Of a stretch of 16,158 nt of DNA, positions 1 through 7,847 are shown in pieces (position 1 is the first letter of the stretch; every line of letters starts with the position of its first letter). This DNA comes from Nitriliruptoraceae bacterium. GTDB lineage: Bacteria; Actinomycetota; Nitriliruptoria; Nitriliruptorales; Nitriliruptoraceae. The translations under genes and the position numbers were made by a program. The notes under the pieces are model-generated. The model saw only the letters and a list, made by a program, of their open reading frames with translations. It was not told the DNA's origin and made no database searches. The stretch lies in assembly GCA_003554005.1 (NCBI GenBank), contig PWEU01000205.1, positions 1 to 16,158 on the forward strand, written 5' to 3'.

Positions 1-2
1 AC

Positions 3-1223
3 GTCGGTGCCGAGTCGGTGTTCACGGCCGCGCCGGGGCCACTGCAGTTGCTCGAGGAGCTGGGCCTGTCGGAGGAACTCGTCGGCGCCAACCGCGCCAC
101 GACCTGGATCTGGACCGAGCGCGGTCTGCGGCCGCTGCCCGACGGCTTCACCCCCGCTGGCCCGTCCAGGCTCGGCCCGGTCCTGCGGTCCCGGGTGCTC
201 TCCCCACTGGGCATGCTGCGCGCCGGCCTGGAGCCGCTGCTGCCGGCAGCCCGCAGCGGACAGGACGTCGCCGTCGGAGAGGAGCTCGCGCGCCGTTTCG
301 GCAGCGAGGTGGTGGACCGCCTGGTCGATCCCCTGCTCGGTGGCCTGCACGCCGGCGACGTGCGCACCCTCAGCCTGCAGGCGGCGACACCGCAGCTGGC
401 GGCGCTGACCGCCAAGCACCGCTCCCTGCTACTGCGCCGACGCCCGACGCCCAGCGCCAGCCCAGCCTTCGTCACCCTGACCTCCGGCATGGGCACGATG
501 ACCGAACGCCTGGCCGCCAGCACGACAGGCGTCGAGATCCGTCTGGAGACCCGGGTCAGCGCCGTGACCCGCGAGGGCGGTCGCCTCCGGCTGTCCGTCG
601 ACGGTCAGCGACCGGTCGACGTCGACGGGGTCGTGGTGGCGACCTCGGCCGCGGTGGCCCGCGACCTGCTGTCAGAGGGCAGCCCGGCGGCAGCTGCGAC
701 CCTCGGGCAACTCCGTGCCGCCTCGGTGGTGGTGGCGGCGCTGGCCTACCCCGCCAGGGCCGCAGCGCTCCCGACGATCGCCTCTGGCACGGGGATCCTG
801 GTGCCCAGCACCAGCCCGCAGCTGCTGAAGGCCGCCACGTTCCTGTCCACCAAGTGGCCACATCATGCCCACGGCGACCGCGTCCTGATCCGCGCGTCGG
901 CGGGCCGTGCGGGCGACGACCGGGCGATCGAGCTCGATGACGGGCCCCTGGTCGAGCGGCTCCACCGAGAGCTGGCCGAGGCCACGGGGCTGGACGTCGA
1001 TCCTCTGGAGGTCACCGTCCAACGCTGGCCGAGGACCATGCCGCAGCTCGAGGTCGGTCACCACCAGCGCCTGGCGACCATCCGCTCGGCGCTCGCCCGT
1101 GACCTCCCCGGTGTGGTCGTGGCGGGTGCCCCCTACCACGGCCCCGGGCTGTCCTCCTGCCTGCGCTCGGCCACCGGCGCCGCCACCACCCTGACCACCG
1201 CACTCCAGGAGATCCGCACGTGA
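3..1223 (+). CDS. hemY: Protoporphyrinogen/coproporphyrinogen III oxidase HemY, 5'-truncated by window edge
   Basis: FAD-dependent oxidase of haem synthesis, oxidising coproporphyrinogen III (Gram-positive route) or protoporphyrinogen IX. The frame is open from base 3, and the first visible residues, VGAESVFTAAPGPLQLLEELGL, match the conserved GAESF...ELGL segment after the family's FAD-binding loop. The GxGxxG nucleotide-binding motif therefore lies off the left edge and the GTG at 18 is not the true start. The C-terminus, VVVAGAPYHGPGLSSCLRSA, is the typical second FAD-contact segment of HemY. About 407 residues are visible against roughly 450-480 for the family. The stop TGA overlaps the GTG of the next gene (GTGA, 1220-1223), implying translational coupling. 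No membrane segment is seen, as expected for the soluble Gram-positive enzyme. The family call is firm; the substrate (copro- versus protoporphyrinogen) is inferred from the probable phylum. Confidence 0.93.
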   Translation, partial: VGAESVFTAAPGPLQLLEELGLSEELVGANRATTWIWTERGLRPLPDGFTPAGPSRLGPVLRSRVLSPLGMLRAGLEPLLPAARSGQDVAVGEELARRFGSEVVDRLVDPLLGGLHAGDVRTLSLQAATPQLAALTAKHRSLLLRRRPTPSASPAFVTLTSGMGTMTERLAASTTGVEIRLETRVSAVTREGGRLRLSVDGQRPVDVDGVVVATSAAVARDLLSEGSPAAAATLGQLRAASVVVAALAYPARAAALPTIASGTGILVPSTSPQLLKAATFLSTKWPHHAHGDRVLIRASAGRAGDDRAIELDDGPLVERLHRELAEATGLDVDPLEVTVQRWPRTMPQLEVGHHQRLATIRSALARDLPGVVVAGAPYHGPGLSSCLRSATGAATTLTTALQEIRT

Positions 1224-2407
1224 ACGGACACGGCCGCACCGCCATCCGCAAGGTCCATCAGGACGTCCACCAGCGACCCTTCCTGGTGATCTGGGAGTCG
1301 ACCCGGGCCTGCCAGCTGGTCTGCCAACACTGCCGCGCCGACTCGCAGAACGAGCCGCACCCCTTGCAGCTGAGCACGGAGGAGGGCAAGCAGTTGCTCG
1401 ACGACATCGCCAGCTTCGGTGCGCCGAGCCCGATGGTGGTGATCAGCGGCGGCGACCCCTTCGAGCGTGATGACCTGACGGAGTTGATCGCCTACGGCAA
1501 GCAGGCCGGGCTCAGCATGGCCCTGGCGCCCTCGGTCACCCCCAAGGCCACCCGCGAGCGCTTCGCGGCGGCAGCCGCCGCCGGGGCCAAGGCCGTTTCG
1601 ATCTCCCTCGACGGCGCGACCGCACCCACTCACGACGGCTTCCGCGGCATCGAAGGGGTCTACGACGCCACCCTGCCGGTCTGCCGCGACATCGTGGACC
1701 TTGGCATGCGGCTCCAGATCAACACCACGGTGACCGCCGGCAACGTCGGCGAGCTGCCTGAGCTGCTGCGGCAGGTCATCGACCTGGACGCCTTCCTGTG
1801 GAGCGTGTTCCTCCTGGTCCCGACCGGCCGCGGCGAGGCGCTCCGGGCCCTACCGCCCGAGGAGGTCGAGGACGTCCTGCACTGGCTGGTGGACGTCTCC
1901 CGCCACCTCGCGGTGAAGACCACCGAGGCGCCGCACTTCCGTCGCGTGATCCTCCAGCGGCGCCGCGCCGGTGAGGTGGACCCGGCCGTGAGCTTCGGTC
2001 TCGGCGCCACCTACCGCCGGCTCCGCGCCGCGCTGGACGACCTCCTGGCCGAGCGGGACCTACCGACCCGGGTGCCGCGACCTCCGCTGGACATCAACGC
2101 CGGCCGGGGGTTCGTGTTCATCGACCACATCGGCAACGTGCACCCGAGCGGCTTCCTGCCCGTCCCCGGCGGCTCGCTCAGGGAACGCTCGCTGCCGGAG
2201 ATCTACCGCGAGGCGCCGCTGTTCCGCGAACTAAGGGACGTGAGCCTGCTCGGGGGCCGCTGTGGCAGGTGCGAGTACCGCAACGTCTGCGGTGGATCGC
2301 GTTCCCGCGCCTACGCCGTGACCGGTGACCACCTCGCCGAGGAGCCCTACTGCGCCTACGAGCCGAGCGGTGGGCCGGTGGTCGACGCCGCCGGGGCCCC
2401 GGCATGA
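1220..2407 (+). CDS. Radical SAM/SPASM protein (AhbD/NirJ-like, resembling the TIGR04053 family)
   Basis: A 395-residue radical SAM enzyme. The N-terminal motif TRACQLVCQHC carries Cys31, Cys35 and Cys38 (CxxxCxxC) for the SAM-binding 4Fe-4S cluster, followed by the SAM-binding GGDPF segment. The C-terminal twitch/SPASM region, GRCGRCEYRNVCGGSRSRAYA...C, holds Cys348, Cys351, Cys357 and Cys378 for an auxiliary cluster. Phrases such as TTEAPHFRR and SGFLPVPGGSLRERSLPEIY recall, from memory, the TIGR04053 family, which is related to the haem-modifying enzymes AhbD and NirJ. AhbD oxidatively decarboxylates the propionates of Fe-coproporphyrin III. The GTGA overlap with hemY suggests a porphyrin-related role. 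This is inference: SPASM proteins also modify peptides, and no precursor peptide is visible here. Family is certain, substrate is not. Confidence 0.88.
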   Translation: MNGHGRTAIRKVHQDVHQRPFLVIWESTRACQLVCQHCRADSQNEPHPLQLSTEEGKQLLDDIASFGAPSPMVVISGGDPFERDDLTELIAYGKQAGLSMALAPSVTPKATRERFAAAAAAGAKAVSISLDGATAPTHDGFRGIEGVYDATLPVCRDIVDLGMRLQINTTVTAGNVGELPELLRQVIDLDAFLWSVFLLVPTGRGEALRALPPEEVEDVLHWLVDVSRHLAVKTTEAPHFRRVILQRRRAGEVDPAVSFGLGATYRRLRAALDDLLAERDLPTRVPRPPLDINAGRGFVFIDHIGNVHPSGFLPVPGGSLRERSLPEIYREAPLFRELRDVSLLGGRCGRCEYRNVCGGSRSRAYAVTGDHLAEEPYCAYEPSGGPVVDAAGAPA

Positions 2408-2443
2408 GCCCGCCGAGGCCGTAGCAGGGCCACAGGAGCGAAC

Positions 2444-3643
2444 GTGAGCGGGGTCCGCGAGCGCATCCGCCAGCACCTGCAGGTGCTGGCGGAGGAGGTC
2501 GGCGCGCGCCCGCCGGGCTCCCCGGCGAACCGGCAGGCGACCGCCTACGTCGAGCAGGTCCTGACCAACGCTGGCTACCCGCCGCTGGCCGCGCCCTTCA
2601 CGACCCGCTGGTGGGAGCCGGGGGACGGCCACCTCGAGGTCGGCGGCGTCCCGGTCGGGGTCATGCCGAACCCCTACAGCCCGGCCGGCGACGTCCGCGG
2701 ACGGGCCGTGCCGGTCGCCGGCATCGACCAGCTGGAGGCGCTGCCCACGGCTGCCGGAGAGGTGCTGGTGCTCACCGACGAGCTGGCCAGCGGGCAGCTG
2801 CTCCCCGCCGCCTTCCCCTTCCTCGATCTCCCCGAGCACCGGCGGATCCGAGCCGCCCTGCACCGACTCGCGCCGACGGCCGTCGTGGCCGTGTCCGATC
2901 ACTGGGAGCCGATCCTCGAGGACCCCGACCTCCCCTTCCCATCGACCACGATCCCCACCGAGCTGGGGTGTGACCTGCAGCCCGGCGACGACCTCCACCT
3001 CGTCGTCTCCGGTGCTGTCCATCCCGGTGATGGCGTCAACCTGTCGGCGCGGATCGGTGACAGCGACCGCCGGCTGGTGCTGTGCGCCCACCTCGACTCC
3101 AAGGCGACGACCCCCGGCGCCTTCGACAACGCCGCCAGCGTCGCGATCCTGTTGGCGCTGACCGAGCTCGGCCACCTCGACGGCCTGCCGGTCGAGGTGG
3201 TGCTGTTCAACGGTGAGGATCACATCGATTCCTGCGGCGAGGTGGCGTGGCTGGCGGCCACCGACCTCGGCAGGGTCGTGGGCGCCTGCAACCTCGACGG
3301 GGTCGGGCTCATCGGACGCCGCACCTCGCTCACGTCCCTGGCCTGCCCCGAGCCGGTGGCGTCGCAGCTGGGCGACTGGGTCACCTGCCACGACCGGTGG
3401 GTCCCAGCCGAGCCCTGGGTCGAGAGCGACCACGCGATCTTCGCGCTGCGTGGCATCCCCGCGGTGGCCATCACCACCGAGGACGTCCACGCCCTGCTCG
3501 GCGGTCTCGCCCACACCGCCGACGACACCCTCGAGGTGCTCGACCTGGACCTGCTGGCGGGGATCGCGGCGGACCTTCCGAGCCTCGTGACCCTCCTCGC
3601 CACGGCGCTGACCACACCGGCTCCCCACGACCAGGGTGGGTAG
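2444..3643 (+). CDS. M28-family zinc metallopeptidase (aminopeptidase-like)
   Basis: A 399-residue, probably cytoplasmic co-catalytic zinc aminopeptidase; no signal peptide or membrane segment. The M28 metal-site residues appear in order with family-like spacing: His216 (CAHLDSK), Asp228 (GAFDNAAS), Glu258 as general base followed by Asp259 (NGEDHIDSCG), Asp285 (CNLDGVG) and His357 (GGLAHTADDT). Asp259 stands where Streptomyces griseus aminopeptidase has a Glu ligand; Asp can serve there. Residues 1-50 resemble the usual N-terminal helix (ARPPGSPANRQATAYVEQVL), and residues of about 60-200 form the inserted or PA-like region. The GTG start at 2444 is chosen because AGGAG (2434-2438) lies 5 nt upstream. 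It is 36 bp behind the radical SAM gene on the same strand, so probably co-transcribed. Substrate unknown. Confidence 0.88.
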   Translation: MSGVRERIRQHLQVLAEEVGARPPGSPANRQATAYVEQVLTNAGYPPLAAPFTTRWWEPGDGHLEVGGVPVGVMPNPYSPAGDVRGRAVPVAGIDQLEALPTAAGEVLVLTDELASGQLLPAAFPFLDLPEHRRIRAALHRLAPTAVVAVSDHWEPILEDPDLPFPSTTIPTELGCDLQPGDDLHLVVSGAVHPGDGVNLSARIGDSDRRLVLCAHLDSKATTPGAFDNAASVAILLALTELGHLDGLPVEVVLFNGEDHIDSCGEVAWLAATDLGRVVGACNLDGVGLIGRRTSLTSLACPEPVASQLGDWVTCHDRWVPAEPWVESDHAIFALRGIPAVAITTEDVHALLGGLAHTADDTLEVLDLDLLAGIAADLPSLVTLLATALTTPAPHDQGG

Positions 3644-3734
3644 CGGGGTGCCGCCCGGCGTTGCTGGCCACCGACCCGGCGTTCCGCGGTCGCTCGGCAG
3701 CCACAGCAGGTAGGGCAGCTGTGACCCGGCTCGG

Positions 3735-3755
3735 GGTTCTGCGCGATGCGGAACC
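3735..3755. terminator. Hairpin between convergent genes, probable bidirectional terminator
   Basis: GGTTCTGC (3735-3742), loop GCGAT, GCGGAACC (3748-3755): an 8-bp stem with one T·G pair, in the 134-bp gap between the convergent ends of the M28 gene (3643) and the SRPBCC-like gene (3778). There is no T-run, which is common in very GC-rich actinobacteria. Function is inferred from position and structure. Confidence 0.4.
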
Positions 3756-3777
3756 GCTCAGCCGTGGGCGACGCTCA

Positions 3778-4299
3778 TCACGACGGCGGTGGGCTGCCTC
3801 CGGTGCGCACCTGGTCGGCACCGGCGCGCAGGAGCACCGCGATGTCCTCCAGCAACCGGTTCGCCGTCCCGCGTGCGACCCTGTGCAGCGCCAGGCCGTC
3901 CAGCATGGCACCGAACGGGCCACCCGGGGCGCGGTAGCGGCCCTCGATCGCCAACGAGGCGATGTCGCCGGAGACGAACAGCCCCAGTTCGCCGTCGAAG
4001 GTCGGCAGGTGACGCACCGGTCGGTCCGCCTCCCACTCCTCGGTGCGCGCCGGTTCCCAGGACAACGAGCGCCACAGGGGGGTGGTCGACTCCCAGGGTG
4101 CCCCGACCCGCACGGCGACCCGGTGTGACCAGCCCGCACCGTGCAGTACCGTGCTCCAGCGATCATCGAAGAGGTCGTGCGCGTCGGGCAGCCAGCGGGT
4201 CGGATCGCCCTCGAGGCCCGACCGCAGGAGCGACGGCTCGCCGACCAGCGGCAGGAACACCGCCAACGGTCTCAGGTGCTCGATGGGGTACCTCCTCAC
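3778..4299 (-). CDS. SRPBCC/cyclase-like protein, function unknown
   Basis: About 173 residues from the GTG at 4299. The C-terminal part (SGDIASLAIEGRYRAPGGP, then FGAMLDGLALHRVARGTANRLLEDIA) resembles the last strand and long C-terminal helix of SRPBCC (START/polyketide-cyclase-like) proteins, where a Y-R-P-P-x-G-P...D-x-x-x-L-H-R-V-A pattern is common in actinobacterial hypotheticals. A ligand-binding role is family knowledge only. The start is uncertain. A GTG at 4422 overlaps the tal stop (GTGA), but the extra 41 residues are Arg/Gly-rich with visibly lower third-position GC. The GTG at 4299 has no Shine-Dalgarno. A perfect AGGAGG (4296-4291) lies 6 nt before an ATC at 4284. The gene follows tal on the same strand and converges on the M28 gene. 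Confidence 0.6.
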   Translation of the reverse strand: MRRYPIEHLRPLAVFLPLVGEPSLLRSGLEGDPTRWLPDAHDLFDDRWSTVLHGAGWSHRVAVRVGAPWESTTPLWRSLSWEPARTEEWEADRPVRHLPTFDGELGLFVSGDIASLAIEGRYRAPGGPFGAMLDGLALHRVARGTANRLLEDIAVLLRAGADQVRTGGSPPPS

Positions 4300-4353
4300 G
4301 GCCGGGTCGACCGAGGGGAGACAAACCGGTCGGCGTCGCTCGGTATCGGGCCG

Positions 4354-4369
4354 GAAGGCCCCCCTTCCT
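4354..4369. other. Short hairpin between tal and the SRPBCC-like gene
   Basis: GGAAGG-CCCC-CCTTCC is a perfect 6-bp stem with a 4-nt loop, within the 120 bp between the tal stop and the likely start of the next gene. It lies inside the low-GC3 extension that a 4422 start would require, which favours this stretch being an untranslated spacer. It could attenuate read-through from tal; no T-run follows. Confidence 0.3.
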
Positions 4370-4418
4370 GGGACAGACGACCCCCGGCCGACGCTCCGAC
4401 CACGGTCGGCACCGAAGG

Positions 4419-5510
4419 TCACCGAGCGGCGTCGACGGTGGCCAACAGCCCGTTCCAGGCGTCCTCGAACTTGGCGACCCCCTGGATCTCGAGCAGATCC
4501 GTGACCTCATCGAGGTCGATGCCGACCTCACCCAGCCCGGCGAGCGTGGCCTCGGCCTGATCGAGGTTGCCGGTGATGCTGTCGCCGGTGACCGCAGGGG
4601 CTGCGGCCACGGCCATCAGCGTCGCCTCGGGCATGGTGTTGACAGTGCCCGGCGCGACCAGCTCGGTGACGTAGAGCGTGGGGGGATAGTCAGGGTTCTT
4701 CACCCCGGTGGAGGCCCACAGGGGCCGCTGGGGGTTGGCGCCGTGCTCCTCGAGCGCCTGCCACCGATCCCCGTCCGCGACCTCCAGGTAGGCACCGTAG
4801 GCCGCCCGGGCGTTGGCGACCGCAAGGGTCCCGGTCAACGCGCGGGCCTGCGGGGTGTCGAGATCGGCGAGCCGCGGGTCGACCTCGGTGTCGAGGCGGG
4901 AGACGAAGAACGATGCGACCGAGGAGACCTGGTCGATCGGCTGCCCGGCGGCGACGCGGTCCTCGAGCCCGGTGAAGTAGGCGTCGATGACCTCGCGGTA
5001 GCGGGTCACCGAGAACAGCAGCGTCACGTTCACGCTGATCCCGTCGGCGATGACCTGCCGGATCGCACCCAGGCCCTCCGGGGTCCCGGGGATCTTGATG
5101 AGCAGGTTGTCCCGGTCGACCTCCGCCCAGAGCTCCCGGGCCTGGGTGATGGTCGCGTCGGTGTCGTGGGCGAGGCGGGGGTCGACCTCGATCGACACCC
5201 GACCGTCCTGGCCGTCGGTGGCCTCCCAGACCGGCCGGAGCAGGTCGCAGGCCCGACGCACGTCCTCGGTGGTCAGCTCGCGCACGATGCGCTCCGCATC
5301 GGCGCCCTCGGCGGCGAGCCGCGCGATGTCCGCGGCGTAGTCGTCGGAACCGGTGATCGCGGCCTGGAAGATCGCGGGGTTGGTGGTCACCCCCACGACG
5401 TCGAGCTCGTCGACCTTCTGCGCCAGGTCACCGGAGTCGAGCCGTCGACGGGACAGGTCGTCCAACCAGATCGCGACCCCCTGACGCGACAGCGCCGTCG
5501 TGGGTCTCAC
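4419..5510 (-). CDS. tal: Transaldolase
   Basis: Pentose-phosphate enzyme moving a dihydroxyacetone unit from sedoheptulose 7-phosphate to glyceraldehyde 3-phosphate. At 363 residues it fits the long actinobacterial/mycobacterial Tal class (TIGR00876-type). Visible signatures are IWLDDLSR near residues 14-21, GVTTNPAIFQ (40-49), IEVDPRL (107-113), the Schiff-base lysine Lys139 in NLLIKIPGTPEG, and SVNVTLLFS (159-167). The reading frame begins well from the GTG at 5510, but that codon has no good ribosome site. The only strong one (AGGAG, 5549-5545) precedes an ATG at 5539 in another frame (see separate entry). It lies 115 bp downstream of the PucR-like gene on the same strand. No transketolase, zwf or opcA neighbour is visible, so it is not in the classical tkt-tal-zwf cluster within this window. 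Confidence 0.95.
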   Translation of the reverse strand: MRPTTALSRQGVAIWLDDLSRRRLDSGDLAQKVDELDVVGVTTNPAIFQAAITGSDDYAADIARLAAEGADAERIVRELTTEDVRRACDLLRPVWEATDGQDGRVSIEVDPRLAHDTDATITQARELWAEVDRDNLLIKIPGTPEGLGAIRQVIADGISVNVTLLFSVTRYREVIDAYFTGLEDRVAAGQPIDQVSSVASFFVSRLDTEVDPRLADLDTPQARALTGTLAVANARAAYGAYLEVADGDRWQALEEHGANPQRPLWASTGVKNPDYPPTLYVTELVAPGTVNTMPEATLMAVAAAPAVTGDSITGNLDQAEATLAGLGEVGIDLDEVTDLLEIQGVAKFEDAWNGLLATVDAAR

Positions 5511-5539
5511 AGCCTGGTCCGTGGAGGAAGGGGGGCCAT
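5507..5539 (-). other. Leader ORF or frameshifted true N-terminus of tal
   Basis: An ATG at 5539 preceded by AGGAG with a 5-nt spacer opens a 10-codon ORF (MAPLPPRTRL). Its TGA overlaps the GTG annotated as the tal start (GTGA, 5510-5507). The ORF contains a run of six C (plus-strand G5530-5535). One extra C would place this ATG in frame with tal and give MAPPSSTDQAVRPTT..., a natural-looking N-terminus. Either this is a translationally coupled leader peptide, or a one-base indel (biological or in the assembly) hides the real start. Confidence 0.45.
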
Positions 5540-5624
5540 CGCTGCTCCTGTCTGCTGACCGGAGACCTACCCGGAACCGACCCTCGCCGTCAACACGGAC
5601 CGCGGCGTCGCGGCTGCGTCGAGG

Positions 5625-6842
5625 TCACGGACCACCATCCAGTGCCAGCGCGACGGTGAGCTGCAGGACCCCCTCAGGATCCTCCAGTCGATCCCCGTAC
5701 CGCTCCCTGAGTTGGGTCATCCGGTAGCGCACCGTCTGCGGGTGGACGACCAGGTCCGCCGCGACAGCGCTGCGGCGACCATGGTGGAGCAGCCATGACC
5801 GCAGCGTCTCCGTCAGCCGTGTCGCGGTGCTCTCGGTGAGTCCTTCGAGCGGGGCGAGTGCCTGCTGGCGGAGGTCCTGCAGTGCCTCGGGATCGGCGGC
5901 CAGGACCAGGGCGGTGAGGTGCTCCTCGGTGTCGACCGGCGCCCCGTCCCGGGCCGTGACCACCTCGAGCGCCCGCAGGGCGCGCCGGTACGACGAGGCT
6001 GCCCGGAGCCACGGTCGGGGCGGGCCCACGATCGCCGCCCGGTCCTGCAGCGCGCGGAGCAGCGCGGACCGGGTGCGGACGGCCTCCGGCACCAGCAGAA
6101 CCCCGAAGCGCTCCGGGAGCAGCCCGGTGGCGGGGTCGTCGGTCAGCCCCAGCGTCCGCTGGTCGAGGACACCGACCGCCTCGTGGACCCGGGCCACCGG
6201 GAGCAGCACCGCGGTCAGCGTCTCCGGCGGCGGCCAGGCAGCGCGCTCGGCGCGGGCGGCCAGCACGTCGGCGGGGGCACCGCCCAGCAACGCCTGTCCG
6301 AGCTCGCTGAGGTAGCGGGTCCGGATCCGCTCGGTGTTCGCGAGCTCCGCGGCGTGCCCGGCCGCGCTGGCCGCCGAGAGCTCATCGATGTAGGCGAACA
6401 CCAGCGCCGCGAAACCGACCACGCTGGTCGCCGACCCCCCGTGCCTCACGGCGCTCTCCCCCTGCTCCCGCCACGCGACACGGGCACCGACGCGGTAGGC
6501 CGACAACAGCGCATCCATACTGCGCCCGCTGCGTGCCTCCGCCCGCCCCAGGTCGTAGGCGCCCTCCAGGGCCGCGTCCAGCACCGAGGTGGGGTCCTCC
6601 GGCTCATCGCTGCCGGCCGCCAGCCGCAGGAAGGCTCCCAGGGCCATCTCGACCCCTGCGGCGATCCCGGTCGCCATGTCCTCGCTGAGACCGTCGCCGT
6701 ACTGCGGGACCTCGGCGGTGACCGCGGCGATGGTCCGGGCCGCGACCTGCGGCAACTGCGCCCTGAGCGTGGCGACGACCTCCTCGGGGAGCCCCAGGTC
6801 GCTGGCTCGCCGAGCGATGTCCGTGGAGACAGGTTGGGTCAC
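5625..6842 (-). CDS. PucR-family transcriptional regulator with C-terminal helix-turn-helix
   Basis: 405 residues from the GTG at 6842, chosen because GGAGAGG (6858-6852) lies 9 nt upstream and family-like sequence (STDIARRASDLGLPEEVVATLRAQL) begins there; an upstream ATG at 6947 would add unconserved residues. The last ~55 residues, with LLHHGRRSAVAADLVVHPQTVRYRMTQLRERYGDRL in two overlapping helices, match the PucR C-terminal HTH (HTH_30 type). The N-terminal half is all-helical with a GRAEARSGRSMDALLSAYRVGAR segment like the RsbRD/sensory helical region of actinobacterial PucR-like regulators. The effector is unknown. It is divergent from the GNAT gene across 154 bp and upstream of tal, so it may control either; this is inference from position. 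Confidence 0.88.
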   Translation of the reverse strand: MTQPVSTDIARRASDLGLPEEVVATLRAQLPQVAARTIAAVTAEVPQYGDGLSEDMATGIAAGVEMALGAFLRLAAGSDEPEDPTSVLDAALEGAYDLGRAEARSGRSMDALLSAYRVGARVAWREQGESAVRHGGSATSVVGFAALVFAYIDELSAASAAGHAAELANTERIRTRYLSELGQALLGGAPADVLAARAERAAWPPPETLTAVLLPVARVHEAVGVLDQRTLGLTDDPATGLLPERFGVLLVPEAVRTRSALLRALQDRAAIVGPPRPWLRAASSYRRALRALEVVTARDGAPVDTEEHLTALVLAADPEALQDLRQQALAPLEGLTESTATRLTETLRSWLLHHGRRSAVAADLVVHPQTVRYRMTQLRERYGDRLEDPEGVLQLTVALALDGGP

Positions 6843-6996
6843 GTCTCTTGTCCTCTCCGAACAATCGAGCGGCGATATCTCACCCTCAAACCGCAAGATG
6901 TTATCAATGAAGCACGACATCCTGGGAGTAGTTCGGTTCGGCCACACCGTTCCTCATCTCGACCATCAGGCCAACTGACCCACCACGGAGACCACG
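6843..6996. promoter_or_regulatory. Shared intergenic region of the divergent PucR-like and GNAT genes
   Basis: A 154-bp divergent spacer with a clear local AT increase at about 6876-6935 (for example GATATCTC, GATGTTATCAATGAAG). Both flanking genes have good ribosome sites (GGAGAGG for the regulator, GGAG at 6987-6990 for GNAT). Both promoters must lie here, but I could not place convincing -35/-10 pairs. Confidence 0.45.
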
Positions 6997-7803
6997 ATGC
7001 GCAGGACCACCCCAGCCCCCTCACCGGACCTCGACTCGACCACGGTGCTCCCCGGGCAGTGGCGTCGACGGACCTCGCTCAGGGACGGCACGGCGACGCT
7101 GCTACGCCAGATCCGACCCGAGGACCGCACCCAGCTGGCCGACGGCTTCGACCGGCTGTCGCCGGCGTCCCGACGCCAACGCTTCCACGGCCACGTCCAT
7201 GAGCTGACCGACCGGCAGCTGGACTACCTGACCGACGTCGACCACCTCGACCACGAAGCGATCGTGGCGATCGACCTGGATCATCCCGAGCAGCCGGGTA
7301 TCGGGGTCGCCCGCTACGTCCGCGACCCCTTCGAGCGCCACGTCGCGGAGGCGACGGTGGTCGTCGCCGACGACCACCACGGGCAGGGCGCCGGCACGCT
7401 GCTCCTCGGCGCGCTGGCAGCGCGCGCCCGCAGCCAGGGCATCACGCGGTTCCGCAGCTACGTGCTGCGACACAACGCGCCGATGCTCGCGCTGTTCGAC
7501 CAGCTCGGGGGGACCAGGGACCCCGAGACCGAGGACGCCTGGCGGGTCGAGCTGTCGCTGCCTTCCCGTACCCGTGACCTGCCGGATACCCCGGCCGCCC
7601 GAGCCTTCCTGGCGGCGGCACGCCCATCGGGGCCGCGCGGGCTCCAGCACGCCACCCGTCGGCTGCGAACGGCCCGCGGCGGCGCTGCCCGGCTGGAGCC
7701 GGGGATCCAGACGGAGCTGACCCCGTTGGCCGACGGGATCGAGGACTGGCTCGCCCACCGCGACGACCGTGCCATCCGATGGCCGGCCGACCGGTCAGCG
7801 TGA
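6997..7803 (+). CDS. GNAT-family N-acetyltransferase
   Basis: A 268-residue acetyl-CoA-dependent acetyltransferase. The GNAT core spans about residues 32-188. LRQIRPEDRTQLADGFDRLSP with SRRQRF resembles the first helices of Pat-like (protein-lysine acetyltransferase) GNAT domains, HEAIVAIDLD is a core strand, ATVVVADDHHGQGAGTLLL (119-137) is motif A with the pyrophosphate loop HGQGAG (128-133), and NAPMLALFDQLGG (160-172) is motif B. The ~80-residue tail after 188 is Arg/Ala-rich and matches nothing I recognise. The ATG start is supported by GGAG (6987-6990) with a 6-nt spacer. It is divergent from the PucR-like gene and may be under its control. Substrate is unknown; no cyclic-nucleotide domain is present, unlike mycobacterial Pat. 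Confidence 0.85.
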   Translation: MRRTTPAPSPDLDSTTVLPGQWRRRTSLRDGTATLLRQIRPEDRTQLADGFDRLSPASRRQRFHGHVHELTDRQLDYLTDVDHLDHEAIVAIDLDHPEQPGIGVARYVRDPFERHVAEATVVVADDHHGQGAGTLLLGALAARARSQGITRFRSYVLRHNAPMLALFDQLGGTRDPETEDAWRVELSLPSRTRDLPDTPAARAFLAAARPSGPRGLQHATRRLRTARGGAARLEPGIQTELTPLADGIEDWLAHRDDRAIRWPADRSA

Positions 7804-7847
7804 TCCGGCTCCGCCACCGGGATGCCCGGGGGTGCAGGGGTGGGCGA

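Noticed and set aside
2231..3628. 465-codon open frame on the minus strand opposite the M28 peptidase
   Set aside because: Composition is Gly/Arg/Val-rich with no motif, and the plus strand has the complete M28 metal site.
4300..4422. N-terminal extension of the SRPBCC-like protein starting by GTGA overlap with tal
   Set aside because: Arg/Gly-rich, lower third-position GC than the gene body, and contains a hairpin; the overlap is probably coincidental, though not excluded.
3789..5558. Long open frame on the plus strand (589 codons) across the SRPBCC-like gene and tal
   Set aside because: It is antisense to tal, which has unmistakable transaldolase motifs; the frame is open only because of GC-rich codon bias.
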